Below, in pieces: positions 10,932 to 21,481 of a stretch of DNA of 64,000 bases. The stretch lies in NCBI GenBank assembly GCA_025964715.1, contig JAOPYH010000190.1:18527-82526 (forward strand), read 5' to 3'. The DNA comes from Streptosporangiaceae bacterium (GTDB lineage Bacteria > Actinomycetota > Actinomycetes > Streptosporangiales > Streptosporangiaceae). Positions within the stretch are counted from its first letter, which is position 1. Each line of letters begins with the position of its first letter. Made by a program: the position numbers and the translations under genes. The notes under the pieces were generated by a model that did not search any database, was not told the origin of the DNA, and saw only the letters and a program-made list of their open reading frames with translations.

Positions 10932-11012
10932 CGCCCGCGAGACCCGGACCTTGACGTTTCGGTGAGATGCCGCGAGTGTGCGTGCAATCGGTCGCCGTGT
11001 TCGGAGTTGTGG

Positions 11013-11814
11013 ATGAATCTGAGTGGGGTCCTGTTCTTCCCGGTCAACCCTCTCCGCCGAGGAGCACCGACTCGCTGTACGGACGGCCGTTGACACCGTC
11101 GACGGCCGCGTACCCGTCATCGCCGGAGCGGGCGGACCGCTGGGCGCCGCACTTCGGCAGGCCCGGCAGGCGGCGGAGGCCGGCGCGAACGGCCTCCTGC
11201 TGATGCCCCCCTACCTGACTCAGGGCCCGGCAGACGGGCTGCACGCCTACGTAGGGGCGATCGCGGAGGCGGCCGGCATCCCCCTCATCCTCTACCAGCG
11301 CGGAGGCGTCGTCCTGGACCCGGCCGTCGCCGTCGGACTCGCCCGCATCCCCGGCGTCGTGGGGCTGAAGGACGGCAACGGCGACATCGACCGGATGGCC
11401 CGCATCGTCGCCGCGGTGCGCCGGGAGATCGGCGATGACTTCACCTTCTTCAACGGGCTTCCGACCGCCGAGCTCACCGTGCCCGCCTATCGGGGCATCG
11501 GGGTGGAGCTGTACTCCTCGGCGGCGTTCTGCTTCGTGCCCGAGGTGGCCGCCACGTTCTGCCGAGCCGTCGACGGATCGGATCCCGAGCTGGCCCGCCG
11601 GCTCATCATGGAGTTCTACGCCCCGCTCGTGGAGTTGCGCTGCAAGGTCCCCGGCTATGCGGTCTCGCTCGTCAAGGCGGCCGTGCGGCTGCGCGGGCTC
11701 GACGTCGGGCCGGTGCGGCCCCCACTGGTCGACGCCGCCCCCGAACACGTCGACGAGCTGTCCCGCCTGATCAAGGCCGGGCTGGCCATCGCCGGTGCGG
11801 AGCCGCGCCGGTGA
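11013..11814 (+). pseudogene. 5-dehydro-4-deoxyglucarate dehydratase-like (DHDPS/NAL superfamily), N-terminal deletion plus frameshift
   Basis: Family-like N-terminus MNLSGVLFFPVNP reads from ATG 11013 in one frame, body LSAEEHRLAVRTAV...NGLLLMPPYLTQ...GLKDGNGD...FNGLPTAE from 11023 in another; the GTGEFFSL-type block is missing; TGA at 11020 closes the body frame upstream. Confidence 0.75.
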
Positions 11815-12890
11815 GCACGATCGCCGGGCTGCGCAGCACCGTTCACAAGGTCCCCATGATCCGCCCCTGGGGCCCGGACATGAAACACCTCCACCTCATC
11901 GTGACCGAGCTGACCACCAGCGACCACCGCACGGGCGTCGGCTTCTCCTGGGCTCCGTGGGTCGGCGGCCGGGCGATCCACGCCCTGCTGGAGACCGACA
12001 TCCGGGACGCGGCCCTCGGACTGCCGGTCCACCCCGACGTCGTCTTCGACCGGCTCTGGTGGCACCTGCACGAGGCCGGCCGTGGCGGGCTCACGACCAC
12101 CGCGCTGGCCGCGGTCGACCTGGCGCTCTGGGACCTGCACGCGCCCGAGGGGATCGTCGACGCGATCGGCCGGCGCCGTGACGCGGTCGAGGTCTACGGC
12201 AGTGGCGTCAACCGGCACTACACGCTGGACGAGCTGACGGCCCAGGCGCGGCGCTGGTCGGCTCGCGGCCACGGCGCGGTGAAGATCAAGGTCGGCCGTC
12301 CGGACCTGGCCGACGACGTGCGGCGCGTGGCGGCCGTACGGGAGGTCATGGGGCCGGACGTCCGCATCATGGTGGACGCCAACCAGCTGTGGGACCTCCC
12401 CCGGGCGCTGCGGGCCGTGGAGGCGCTTCGGCCGTACGGGCTGCACTGGGTGGAGGAGCCGCTGCCGGCCGAGGACGTCCAGGGCTACGCGCGGCTGCGG
12501 GCGAGCGTGGACGTGCCGGTCGCGCTGGGCGAGAACACCTACACCACCTACCAATTCCGGGACCTCCTCACGGCCGGGGCCTGCGACATCGTCCAGCCGA
12601 ACGTGGTCCGGGTCGGTGGGATCACCCCGTTCCTGCGCATCGCCGAGCTGGCCCGCACCTTCGACGTCCCCACTTTCCCGCACCTGCTGCCGGACATCTC
12701 CGCCCAGCTCGCCTGCTCGCTGCCGGCAGCCGCGATGGTGGAGGACGTGGAGGACGCGTCCTTCGCGGCGCTGGGCCTGCTCGCCGCCCCCTATCCCACC
12801 CGCATTGAGGACGGGCTGATCCGTCCCGGGGACCACGCCGGCCACGGCATCCGGTTCGATCCCGCGCGGTTGAAGGCCACGGAGGTCTGA
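11811..12890 (+). CDS. Enolase-superfamily mandelate racemase/muconate-lactonizing-type dehydratase
   Basis: AVKIKVG, RIMVDANQLWD, HWVEEPLPAED, DIVQPNVVRVGGIT, FPHLLPDIS; overlaps the preceding gene by 4 nt. Confidence 0.88.
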   Translation: MSTIAGLRSTVHKVPMIRPWGPDMKHLHLIVTELTTSDHRTGVGFSWAPWVGGRAIHALLETDIRDAALGLPVHPDVVFDRLWWHLHEAGRGGLTTTALAAVDLALWDLHAPEGIVDAIGRRRDAVEVYGSGVNRHYTLDELTAQARRWSARGHGAVKIKVGRPDLADDVRRVAAVREVMGPDVRIMVDANQLWDLPRALRAVEALRPYGLHWVEEPLPAEDVQGYARLRASVDVPVALGENTYTTYQFRDLLTAGACDIVQPNVVRVGGITPFLRIAELARTFDVPTFPHLLPDISAQLACSLPAAAMVEDVEDASFAALGLLAAPYPTRIEDGLIRPGDHAGHGIRFDPARLKATEV

Positions 12891-12997
12891 CCGGGCGCTC
12901 CTGGGGTGACGGGCGCACGGCTTCGGATCGGGGCTGTCTAACCTTGTGGTCAGGGCCCACACGAGGTCCAGGCGATTAACGATCAAGGAGTCATGGG

Positions 12998-13825
12998 TTG
13001 GAACTGGTTCATTCGGGCAAGGTGCGTGAGGTCTACGCCGATGGTGACGATCTCATTCTCGTGGCGTCGGACCGCGTCAGCGTGTACGACGTCATCCTGC
13101 CCACCGAGATCCCCGACAAGGGCAAGATCCTCACGCAGCTGTCCCTGTGGTGGTTCGAGCAGCTCGCGGACGTCGTCCCGAACCACGTCGTCTCCGCGTC
13201 CGACGTGCCGGAGAAGTGGGCCGGCCGCGCGATCCGGTGCCGGCGGCTTGACATGCTTCCCGTCGAGTGGATCGCCCGTGGTTACCTGGCCGGCCTGGGG
13301 CTGAAGGAGTACGAGAAGCAGGGCACGGTCTCCGGAGTCCCCCTGCCGCCCGGCCTGGTCCAGAGCTCCAAGCTCCCTGAGCCGATCTTCACCCCGACCA
13401 CCAAGGCGACCGAGGGCCACGACGAGTTCATGACCTTCGATGACGTGGTGGCCGAGATCGGTGCCGGCACCGCGGAAGAGCTCCGCCGGGTCACCTTGGA
13501 CGTCTACCGCCGGGGCGCCGCCCTCGCCGCCGAGCGTGGCATCATCATCGCCGACACCAAGCTCGAGTTCGGCCGCGCCCCGGACGGCACGCTCATGCTC
13601 GCCGACGAGGTGCTGACCCCCGACTCATCGCGCTTCTGGCCCGCGGACGCCTGGGAGCCGGGCCGCCCGCAGCAGGGCCTGGACAAACAGTTCGTACGCG
13701 ACTGGTCCGCCACCCTCGACTGGGACCGTACGCCGCCCGGCCCGGCCATCCCGCCGGAGATCGTCGAGGCCACCCGGGACCGCTACATCAACGTGTACGA
13801 AAGGCTCACCGGCCGCCGCTGGTGA
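12998..13825 (+). CDS. purC: Phosphoribosylaminoimidazole-succinocarboxamide synthase
   Basis: HSGKVREVYADGDDLILVASDRVSVYDVILPTEIPDKGKILTQLS, LPEPIFTPTTKATEGHDEF, ADTKLEFG; TTG start. Confidence 0.96.
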   Translation: MELVHSGKVREVYADGDDLILVASDRVSVYDVILPTEIPDKGKILTQLSLWWFEQLADVVPNHVVSASDVPEKWAGRAIRCRRLDMLPVEWIARGYLAGLGLKEYEKQGTVSGVPLPPGLVQSSKLPEPIFTPTTKATEGHDEFMTFDDVVAEIGAGTAEELRRVTLDVYRRGAALAAERGIIIADTKLEFGRAPDGTLMLADEVLTPDSSRFWPADAWEPGRPQQGLDKQFVRDWSATLDWDRTPPGPAIPPEIVEATRDRYINVYERLTGRRW

Positions 13826-14078
13826 GGTCGCGGGCCGGCTGTCGACGCCTGGCGCGCCACCCGGCCCGCTCCGGCTGTCCCGGTCCGGTGTGCCCCATGA
13901 CGAGCCTGGGCACAGCATCAGCTATGACTACACGCGGGTGAGCTTGTGCCGTTGTGGCGGTGTTCCAAGCGCCGTTTCCGGACGCAGACCTTCTCGAGCC
14001 AGGGGCTGGACGCCCTTTTTTGAGTTCGTTTGTCGGCCGTGACTCAGGATTATCCGTAGGGGGAGGGCTGTAGACGAC

Positions 14079-14627
14079 ATGGGTGACACCAGACGCAAAG
14101 CTCCGTCCAGGGCCGCCGGGGAACGGGCGATGCGGGCGTTCCCCCTGGCTCTCGCTCCGTACGCCACGAGCCAGAGCTGCCGGCTGCTCAACCGGATCCT
14201 GGCCGACTCCACGATCTTGTACAACCTCTACAAGAAGCACCACTGGCTCGTCCGTGGGCCGGACTTCTACGAGATGCATCTCCTGCTGGACAAGCACGCC
14301 GAGGAGCAGCTCAAGATCATCGACCTCGTCGGCCAGCGCATCCACAGCCTAGGCGGCGTCGCCGTCGCGGACCCGCGGCACGTCGCCGAGGTGGCCACTG
14401 TCCCGCGGCCGCCCGACGGCGTGGAGCAGGTGCCCGCGATGCTGTCGCGGCTGCTGGAGGCCCACGACATCGTCATTGGCAAGGTGCGCGAGGCGATCGG
14501 GAACACGGCGGCCACCCGGGACGACGGCACCACCGACCTCCTCCTGGGCGAGGTGCTGAGGACCAACGAGCTTCACGTCTGGTTCGTGGCCGAACACCTG
14601 GTCAACCTCTCGTCCCCGCAGCGCTGA
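14079..14627 (+). CDS. Dps/ferritin-like DNA-binding stress protein
   Basis: LYNLYKKHHWLVRGPDFYEMHLLLDKHAEEQLKIIDLVGQRI ferroxidase-type signature. Confidence 0.88.
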   Translation: MGDTRRKAPSRAAGERAMRAFPLALAPYATSQSCRLLNRILADSTILYNLYKKHHWLVRGPDFYEMHLLLDKHAEEQLKIIDLVGQRIHSLGGVAVADPRHVAEVATVPRPPDGVEQVPAMLSRLLEAHDIVIGKVREAIGNTAATRDDGTTDLLLGEVLRTNELHVWFVAEHLVNLSSPQR

Positions 14628-14639
14628 CGCGACCGGGTG

Positions 14640-15128
14640 TCAGAGCCGCCGGTACATGACGTGCAGCCCGACATATCCATGCAATGGGTGATGGAACCCC
14701 TCAGGGAGAGTGGTCATCACCTCAAAGCCGAGGGAGCGCCACAGCGCCACGGCCCGGGTGTTGGTCTCCACGACGGCGTTGAACTGCATGGCCCGGAAAC
14801 CGCCGGCGCGCGCCTCGCTCAGGACATGCCGGCCAAGGGCCCTCCCGACACCTCGCCCGGAGTGCTCCGGGCTCACCATGAAGCTCGCGCCGGCGATGTG
14901 AGAGGCGCCACCGCGGTGGTTGGCATGGCTGTTGGCGGTGCCGAGGATCGGGCCATCGTCCTCGGCCGCCACGAACGTACGGCCGGGCCGGGCGGGAAAC
15001 CACATCGCGCGGGCCTGGTCCTCGGTCACGTCGCGGTCCCAGGTGAACGTCTCTCCGGCAGCGGCGATGCCGCGGATGAACGGCCACATCTCCGGCCAGT
15101 CCTCGGGCTTCGCGTCTCTGATCAGCAT
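14640..15128 (-). CDS. GNAT-family N-acetyltransferase
   Basis: MLIRDAKPEDWPEMWPFIRGIAAAGETFTWDRDV, HSGRGVGRALGRHVLSEAR. Confidence 0.88.
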   Translation of the reverse strand: MLIRDAKPEDWPEMWPFIRGIAAAGETFTWDRDVTEDQARAMWFPARPGRTFVAAEDDGPILGTANSHANHRGGASHIAGASFMVSPEHSGRGVGRALGRHVLSEARAGGFRAMQFNAVVETNTRAVALWRSLGFEVMTTLPEGFHHPLHGYVGLHVMYRRL

Positions 15129-15208
15129 GCCGCCAGCATGCTGTAGAGGCCTTGGCCGAAGCGACCGGTTTTCAGCCGCGGCATGCGGTCCCCCGCCTAG
15201 CGATTCGG

Positions 15209-17017
15209 TTACTGGATCACGGTGATGCGGTCCGGGGCAGGCGGGGTCAGCGGCGATCCGGCCGAGGACTGCTTGGCCAGATAGCCGGTGAAGATGTCCA
15301 GGTCGGATGCGCCGACGAGCTTGTTCTTGCCGTCCTTGAAGACGGCGAAGCCGTCGCCGCCACCGCCGAGGAACTCGTTCATCGCGACCCGATAGGTCTT
15401 CGCCGGGTCCAGCGGAACGCCGTTCAACTTCACCGAGTCCGCGACGATCCGGTCGGCGCCTGACTTCGTCATGTCCAGGGTGTACGTGAAGCCCTTGGAA
15501 ACCTGCAGGATCTTGGGCGATGCCGCGTTCAGACCACTGACCTGCTGCTGCAGGGCGGTGAGGACCTGGGCGCCGGTGAGGTCGAGGACGTTCATCATGT
15601 TCGTGAACGGCTGGACCGCGAACGCCTCGCCGTAGGTCACCACGCCGGCGCCCTCCGAGCCGGACGGGGCGTACACCAGGTCGGCGCGGATCCCGCCGGG
15701 GTTCATGAAGGCCAGCTGCGCGCCGCCCTTGTCCGCCGGGGCGAGACCGTCCACCTGCGCGTCGGCGATCACGTCGCCGAGGGGCTTCTCGTATGCCGAG
15801 TCGCCCCGGCCGTTGATGTCCGTGGAGATGTAGCCGACTGGACGGTTGGCCACCGGATCGGCGAGCTTCTTCCAGTAGTTCACCAGCTCGGTCAGGTCGG
15901 CGGCCTTGGGCTGGGTCCGGACGACGACGTGGTTCACGGCCTTGACCGAGGTACGCACGATGTCGTTGCTCCTCAGGTCATAGGTCATGCCGATGTCGGT
16001 GTAGAGCTTGCCGAAGGAGGCGGCACTGGTCACGAGCCGCGGCCGGCCGGAGGGGTCGGGGATCGTGCAGACGTAGGACTGGTGCGTGTGACCGGTGACG
16101 ACCGCGTCGACCTCCGGATCGATGCCCTTGGCGATGTCCACGATCGGGCCCGAGATCCCGTTGGGCGTGCCGTCGCAGTCGTAGTTGTAGGCGTTGGAGC
16201 CCGGCAGACCACCCTCGTGAACGAGGGCGACGATGGCCTTGACGCCCTGGCGCTTCAGCTCCTTGGCGTACTTGTTGATCGTCTCGACCTCGCCGTAGAA
16301 CTTCAGGCCCTTCACACCTTCTGCGGTCACGATGTCGGGGGTGCCCTTGAGGGTCACGCCGATGAATCCGACCTTCACGCCGTGCTTGCGCTCGACCCAG
16401 TAGGGCTGCAGGACAGGCCGCTTCGTCTTGTCCGAGATCACGTTGGCGGCCAGGAGCGGGTAGTCCGCACCCTTGAACTTGCGGCCCTGGGCATAGCAGC
16501 CGTCCACCGGGTGGCAACCGCCACGCTCGAGCCGGAGCAGCTCGGCCGAGCCCTCATCGAACTCGTGGTTGCCCACGCCCGCGACGTCCAGGCCGACCTT
16601 GTTCATCGCCTCGATGGTCGGCTCGTCGTGGAAGAGCCCCGACAGCAGCGGGCTGGCGCCCACCACGTCACCGGCGGCCACGGTGATGGAGTTCCTGCTG
16701 CCCTCGCGGGCCTTGCGCAGTGAGCTCGCGAGGTATTCGACCCCGCCCGCGTCCACAGCCTTCGTGGTGCCGGTCGCGTGGTCGAGCTCGGTGACCTGAC
16801 CGGACGAGCCCTGCGGGGGCTCCAGGTTGCCATGGAAGTCGTTGATGGCCAGAAGCTGCAGATCGACCGTACGGTCCCTGCCCGGCGTGTGGCGGGACGT
16901 GTCGCCGCTCGCGGCAGGCATGGCCGCGCCGGACAGGCAAACCGTGAACGCGACCGCAACGGCCGAGGCGATCAGCCTGCGGCGCCGTGTGCGCACGCTG
17001 GAGGATGTGGCGGACAT
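15209..17017 (-). CDS. Secreted bifunctional metallophosphatase/5'-nucleotidase
   Basis: Signal peptide; LLAINDFHGNLEP, GVGNHEFDEGSAEL, VTGHTHQSYVC, LAFMNPGGIRADL; start chosen at MSATSSSVRTRRRRL. Confidence 0.93.
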   Translation of the reverse strand: MSATSSSVRTRRRRLIASAVAVAFTVCLSGAAMPAASGDTSRHTPGRDRTVDLQLLAINDFHGNLEPPQGSSGQVTELDHATGTTKAVDAGGVEYLASSLRKAREGSRNSITVAAGDVVGASPLLSGLFHDEPTIEAMNKVGLDVAGVGNHEFDEGSAELLRLERGGCHPVDGCYAQGRKFKGADYPLLAANVISDKTKRPVLQPYWVERKHGVKVGFIGVTLKGTPDIVTAEGVKGLKFYGEVETINKYAKELKRQGVKAIVALVHEGGLPGSNAYNYDCDGTPNGISGPIVDIAKGIDPEVDAVVTGHTHQSYVCTIPDPSGRPRLVTSAASFGKLYTDIGMTYDLRSNDIVRTSVKAVNHVVVRTQPKAADLTELVNYWKKLADPVANRPVGYISTDINGRGDSAYEKPLGDVIADAQVDGLAPADKGGAQLAFMNPGGIRADLVYAPSGSEGAGVVTYGEAFAVQPFTNMMNVLDLTGAQVLTALQQQVSGLNAASPKILQVSKGFTYTLDMTKSGADRIVADSVKLNGVPLDPAKTYRVAMNEFLGGGGDGFAVFKDGKNKLVGASDLDIFTGYLAKQSSAGSPLTPPAPDRITVIQ

Positions 17018-17132
17018 GTGTTCCCTTTTGTCGGACGGGATCGTGGTCGGGCCAGAGCCTAAGGTCCGCACGTCCGCTTTGTCAGCATGAGTCGGGTAAC
17101 AAGCCGTTCTCGGCCGAGACTTCCATTCCTGT

Positions 17133-17336
17133 TCATTGAGGTGACGGCTTGATCCGCATAACGACGTAGCCGGTACTGGCCGTCTCGCCGGGTGCGGATG
17201 CGTTCACCTCAAGCGGACACGGCCGAGTATCTCCGAGGCCTCCTGGCTGAGGAACCGTGTCCGAGAGACCGGTTTCCCAGTCGCGGATGATCCACTGGAC
17301 CACAACATGGCGGTCACCGTCGAGCGTGGCCGTCAA
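17133..17336 (-). CDS. Small hypothetical protein, TTG start overlapping stop of upstream methyltransferase
   Basis: 67 aa ORF with TTGA start/stop overlap. Confidence 0.35.
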   Translation of the reverse strand: MTATLDGDRHVVVQWIIRDWETGLSDTVPQPGGLGDTRPCPLEVNASAPGETASTGYVVMRIKPSPQ

Positions 17337-18199
17337 GGTTTGAGGGCGACGCCTCCGTACATGTGCACGTGCATGTCGTCCATCGCTCTGGCCTCGTCGT
17401 CGGGGTGCCAGTGGCTGACGAGCGTGACTCCCGGATCCAGCAGCTCCAGGCCGTCGAAGAAGCGCTCCACCTCGGCCTTGCCACGCGCCTTCGTGGGGAT
17501 ACCACGAGCGTTGTAGGTGGCAACGCCCCCGTTCACTTCGTCGGGCGCGTGATCGGCCGTGACCGTGGTCAGCACCAGGATGCTGCCGGCCGGCAGCGGC
17601 TCCATGAGCCGCCGGACGATCGTGTGGGCCTCCTGCTCATCGCAAATGAACTGCAGGACGGCGATCAGGCTGAGTGCGATCGGCCGGCCGAGATCAAAGG
17701 TCTCACGTACCTGCGGGGAACCGAGGATCGCCTCCGGGTCGCGCAGGTCGGCGTCCACATAGGCGGTCCTGCCCGCGGGGTCGCTGGTGAGCAGCGCCCG
17801 GGCGTGCACCAGCACGATCGGGTCGTTGTCGACATAGACGATCCGCGACTCCGGGGCGACCTCCTGGGCGACCTCGTGGAGGTTGGGAGAGGTGGGCAGG
17901 CCGGCGCCGATGTCCAGGAACTGGCGGACGTCGTGCTCCGCCGCGAGGTGACGGGCCACGCGGCTCATGAAGTCGCGGTTGGCCCGCATGGACGTGGGCA
18001 GGTTCACCCAGTCCTTGGTGATCTCGGCGGCCGCCTGGCGGTCGGCGAGGAAGTTGTCCTTGCCGCCCAGGAGGTAGTCATAGATCCGCGCCGAGTGGGG
18101 CACGTCCGTCTTCAGATCGATGGGTCGCGATCGGCCGGGGTGCTCCGGGTCTGACTTCGCCCCGCCTGCGCGCTCCACCATGTTCCCCTCCAAACCCAT
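17333..18199 (-). CDS. SAM-dependent methyltransferase (actinobacterial DUF574 type)
   Basis: [63 protein letters not shown]. Confidence 0.93.
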   Translation of the reverse strand: MGLEGNMVERAGGAKSDPEHPGRSRPIDLKTDVPHSARIYDYLLGGKDNFLADRQAAAEITKDWVNLPTSMRANRDFMSRVARHLAAEHDVRQFLDIGAGLPTSPNLHEVAQEVAPESRIVYVDNDPIVLVHARALLTSDPAGRTAYVDADLRDPEAILGSPQVRETFDLGRPIALSLIAVLQFICDEQEAHTIVRRLMEPLPAGSILVLTTVTADHAPDEVNGGVATYNARGIPTKARGKAEVERFFDGLELLDPGVTLVSHWHPDDEARAMDDMHVHMYGGVALKP

Positions 18200-18347
18200 C
18201 GTTATTATTTTGCCCCTCACACTATGGCTCGTCGTCAAGACGATCAAGGATTACGGAAGTGCCGTGCAGTACTAGCCCCCGGAACTTCGGCACGGCCACC
18301 CGCCGCATAGCCGGACGCACCCGGACAGTGACCGATCTACAAAAGAA

Positions 18348-18380
18348 GGCGCCCACCTGCACGATGAGCAGGTGGGCGCC
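18348..18380. terminator. Perfect 13-bp inverted repeat hairpin (GGCGCCCACCTGC-acgatga-GCAGGTGGGCGCC)
   Basis: Direct reading of arms 18348-18360 and 18368-18380. Confidence 0.5.
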
Positions 18381-18519
18381 TACGCGTCCAAGACGCGTCC
18401 TGGTGGACTCTAGGGGATCTTATTCGAACCCTGAAGCCCAGGTCAGGGCGCTGAAAACCCTGCTGGGGAAGCTACCGGACCTGTCGGGGTCACCTAGCAC
18501 GACGCAAGCGCAGCGGATG

Positions 18520-18840
18520 CCCGGGAGAGCCAAGCAACTCGACGCCCGCCAGGTGCAAGAACTCATCGACGGCTACCAGGCTGGTGCAACAGTCTACGAA
18601 CTAGGCGACCGGTTCGGCATCTCACGACAGACGGTCGGCAAGATCCTGCACCGACATGACGTGCGGATGCGGGGGCGTGGCCTGCCCCCGGAGCAGATTG
18701 ACGAGGCGGTTCGCCTCTATGAAGGAGGCTGGTCGCTGGCACGGATCGGAGATCACATGGCCGTCGATCCCACGACGGTGCTGAACCGGTTGAGGGAACG
18801 AGGAGTCCGGACAAGGGATGCGCAAGGGCGGATGCGATAA
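18520..18840 (+). CDS. Helix-turn-helix (recombinase/resolvase-type HTH) protein
   Basis: [81 protein letters not shown]; two tandem HTHs; the frame stays open upstream to 18259. Confidence 0.7.
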   Translation, partial: PGRAKQLDARQVQELIDGYQAGATVYELGDRFGISRQTVGKILHRHDVRMRGRGLPPEQIDEAVRLYEGGWSLARIGDHMAVDPTTVLNRLRERGVRTRDAQGRMR

Positions 18841-19177
18841 AAGGAGCGATGACTGGTCCCGCATCACCCTGCCCGTTGGGTTCCTGATGGGCTGTGGGAG
18901 TTGCTACACACATGGTGCTGCGGGCGCCGACCAGACCGCCGGGCGGTGGCCGGCGTCGGTATGGGAATCGTGAGGTGCTGGCGGTGGCGTTGGTGCACGC
19001 ACAAATCAGCGTAGCGCTGGTGCGGCCGGCGAAGACTGAGGTCTCCAGGTTGGTTTATGCGCAGTGCTCCGCCGGTCGCGAGGATCAGCGAGGGCATTGT
19101 GCTGCGCGGAAGCCTTGTAAAAGCACAAGCCCCGCGCCGTAATCTGAAGTTCTCGAGGCTTCAGGAGGCGCAGGGCT

Positions 19178-20386
19178 ATGAATGACGAGGCTACCATCGG
19201 TGCCCGACTCAGGGCACTCAGACGCTGGCGCGGAATGACGTTGGCGCAGCTCGCTGGCCAGGCTGGTCTGTCAGCGTCGTTCTTGTCGATGGCCGAGCGA
19301 GGCCAGCGCCCACTGGACCGCCGATCACATATCGCCTCGATCGCAACCGCGCTGCGCGTCTCCGAGGCCGACCTGGTCGGTGGACCGCACCTGACCCCGG
19401 ACCCTGTGCAGTCCGAACCGCACGCCACGGTCCCCGACATCCGAGCGGCGCTCACCACCAACACGCTAACCGCGCCGGCAGTCGACCTCGCCCGCCCGCT
19501 CGACGAGCTCGTCGCCGAGATGACCCGCATCGACCACAGCGAGTACAAGCACATGCAGGTCGGCAGGGCCCTGCCCGCCGTCATCAACGAGCTCCACGTC
19601 CACGCCTGCGCGCCTGCCGATGAGGCCGCGTACCGGCTCGCGCTGCAAACCTTGATCGAGGCGTTCCAGACCGCGACATTCACCACCAAGGATCTGGGGT
19701 ACGGCGACCTGGCGCACGTCGCGGCGATGCGCGCGTTGGAAGCGGCCGGAATCCTCGGCGACCCGGTGAGTAAGGGCAAGGCCGCGTCGCTGCGCATCCA
19801 CACGATGCCCTCGACGTCACGGGACCTGGCGCTAACCGCGGCGGAGAACGCCGCCGATGCGCTGGAGCCAGCAGCCAAAGACAGCGCCGCCGTGCAGGTG
19901 CTAGGCATGCTCACCTTGGCCGCAGCCCTGCAGGCGAGCATCACCTACAAGTACGAGCGGGCCGATCATTGGCTCGACCAGGCCGAGGATCTCGCCGGGC
20001 GTGTGCCCGACAGTCCCACGGACAACTGGGGCGCGTTCTCGACGACGAACGTGGGCGTCTGGCGTGTCGCCCTGGCCGTGGAAGGCGGCGCGACGGGCGG
20101 CGCCCTGCTGAACCTCGCCGGCAAGGTCGACGAGAACAAGCTGGAAGGGCGACGCGGACGCCGGGCCGCGTTCCTTGCAGACGTCGGCCGCGGGCTGGCT
20201 CGCGAGCCGCGGATGAAGGCCGAGGCGGTCCAGTGGCTGCGCCGGGCTGAGAACGTGGCCCCTCACAAGATCCGCAACAGCGCACCGGTACGTGAGACGG
20301 TGGCGTCACTGCTAACACGGGCGGTCAGCACAGCCGGCGGGCAGGAACTGCGCGGTATGGCGGCGCGTATGGGCGTACCGCACTGA
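19178..20386 (+). CDS. XRE-family regulator with C-terminal helical/TPR-like region
   Basis: IGARLRALRRWRGMTLAQLAGQAGLSASFLSMAERGQRPLDRRSHIASIATALRV. Confidence 0.85.
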   Translation: MNDEATIGARLRALRRWRGMTLAQLAGQAGLSASFLSMAERGQRPLDRRSHIASIATALRVSEADLVGGPHLTPDPVQSEPHATVPDIRAALTTNTLTAPAVDLARPLDELVAEMTRIDHSEYKHMQVGRALPAVINELHVHACAPADEAAYRLALQTLIEAFQTATFTTKDLGYGDLAHVAAMRALEAAGILGDPVSKGKAASLRIHTMPSTSRDLALTAAENAADALEPAAKDSAAVQVLGMLTLAAALQASITYKYERADHWLDQAEDLAGRVPDSPTDNWGAFSTTNVGVWRVALAVEGGATGGALLNLAGKVDENKLEGRRGRRAAFLADVGRGLAREPRMKAEAVQWLRRAENVAPHKIRNSAPVRETVASLLTRAVSTAGGQELRGMAARMGVPH

Positions 20387-20460
20387 CTCGATCCGGCCAA
20401 TCGGCTGTGATTTCACGCTCGTGAATTTCTGGCGTGCGCATGCTTTTACGGTGCGTGGCC

Positions 20461-20727
20461 ATGGACCAGACGCACACCGATGCCAATGGGCACCTGGAAT
20501 GCCTCGGGGCTGAACTCGCCGATCGCGGTTGGCGGGCGAAGGTCAGCCAGGACGGTGACCGACCCGTTCTGTGGGTGCGAAATCCCAAGGTCGCCGAGCT
20601 GAACGAGCGAATCGTATGCACGGGTGATGCCTTCCGGTGGATGTGGGGTCAGGGCATCGGCCCGACCACGGAAGCCGCCGGCGTCGCCACCCGGATCATG
20701 TATGTCCTGCGCGAGGTGGGGGAATGA
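20461..20727 (+). CDS. Small conserved hypothetical protein
   Basis: ORF MDQTHTDANGHLECLGAEL...; 4-nt ATGA overlap with next gene. Confidence 0.55.
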   Translation: MDQTHTDANGHLECLGAELADRGWRAKVSQDGDRPVLWVRNPKVAELNERIVCTGDAFRWMWGQGIGPTTEAAGVATRIMYVLREVGE

Positions 20728-21128
20728 ACTCCCACGAATCGCCCCGGCTGTATTCCTGGACGGTCATAGCCCCGGAGGAGGGCTCTGCCGCCCTCGGCGC
20801 GGTGGGTGTGACCAATGACCGCACCCGTGCCCTCGCAAGCCTCGGTGACGCGCTACGTGACGCTCCGGCCGGCGCCCGCGGTCTGGTCCACAAGGTGAGG
20901 CTCAGCTTCACCAGGCCCAGCTACCTGTACCAGGGACTCGATGCCCGCGGCCGGTTCGACCCGGGCACCGGCGCGGTGGTGTGGGAGACGCCTCTTGAGG
21001 CGAGCACCTGGGGGCAGCAACTCGACCCCGAACTAACCGACCTCCCCGAGGTCATTGGCGATGCGTTCCCGCCGGAGGCGATCTCCGCCGGCCTGGCCGA
21101 CCTCGAGGCAGAGCGGGGCCGGCCGTAG
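20724..21128 (+). CDS. Hypothetical protein
   Basis: MNSHESPRLYSWTVIAPEEGS...; starts in ATGA overlap. Confidence 0.55.
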   Translation: MNSHESPRLYSWTVIAPEEGSAALGAVGVTNDRTRALASLGDALRDAPAGARGLVHKVRLSFTRPSYLYQGLDARGRFDPGTGAVVWETPLEASTWGQQLDPELTDLPEVIGDAFPPEAISAGLADLEAERGRP

Positions 21129-21463
21129 TGGACACGAGCCGGCATCTAGACGTGGGCGTGTTGTCGAGCGCGGTCGGCAGCGCGCCCGCCCTCAACGTCC
21201 GGGACATCCCCCTCCCCGGACCGTCGCAGGAGCAGGCATCACCCCCGAGCCTCCCTGCGCATCTCGTACGGCCCGGCGGCCCCGGGGAAGACGCTGCCGC
21301 CGGGCCGTACGTCCCCCCGAGCAGCGCGGCAAGTGCGGGAGTTCAAACCTGCCGCACCGCCGTGCTTCCACTCGCAGACGCCCCCGCCGAATCGGAGTGG
21401 TTCCAGGCTGACAAGCGGGCGCGCCTGCGTCACCAGCGGGAGCAGATGATCAACGGCTTCTAA
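21128..21463 (+). CDS. Hypothetical protein
   Basis: Overlapping start/stop with preceding ORF; 111 aa. Confidence 0.4.
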   Translation: MDTSRHLDVGVLSSAVGSAPALNVRDIPLPGPSQEQASPPSLPAHLVRPGGPGEDAAAGPYVPPSSAASAGVQTCRTAVLPLADAPAESEWFQADKRARLRHQREQMINGF

Positions 21464-21481
21464 GCCGGGAGGAAACCTGAA

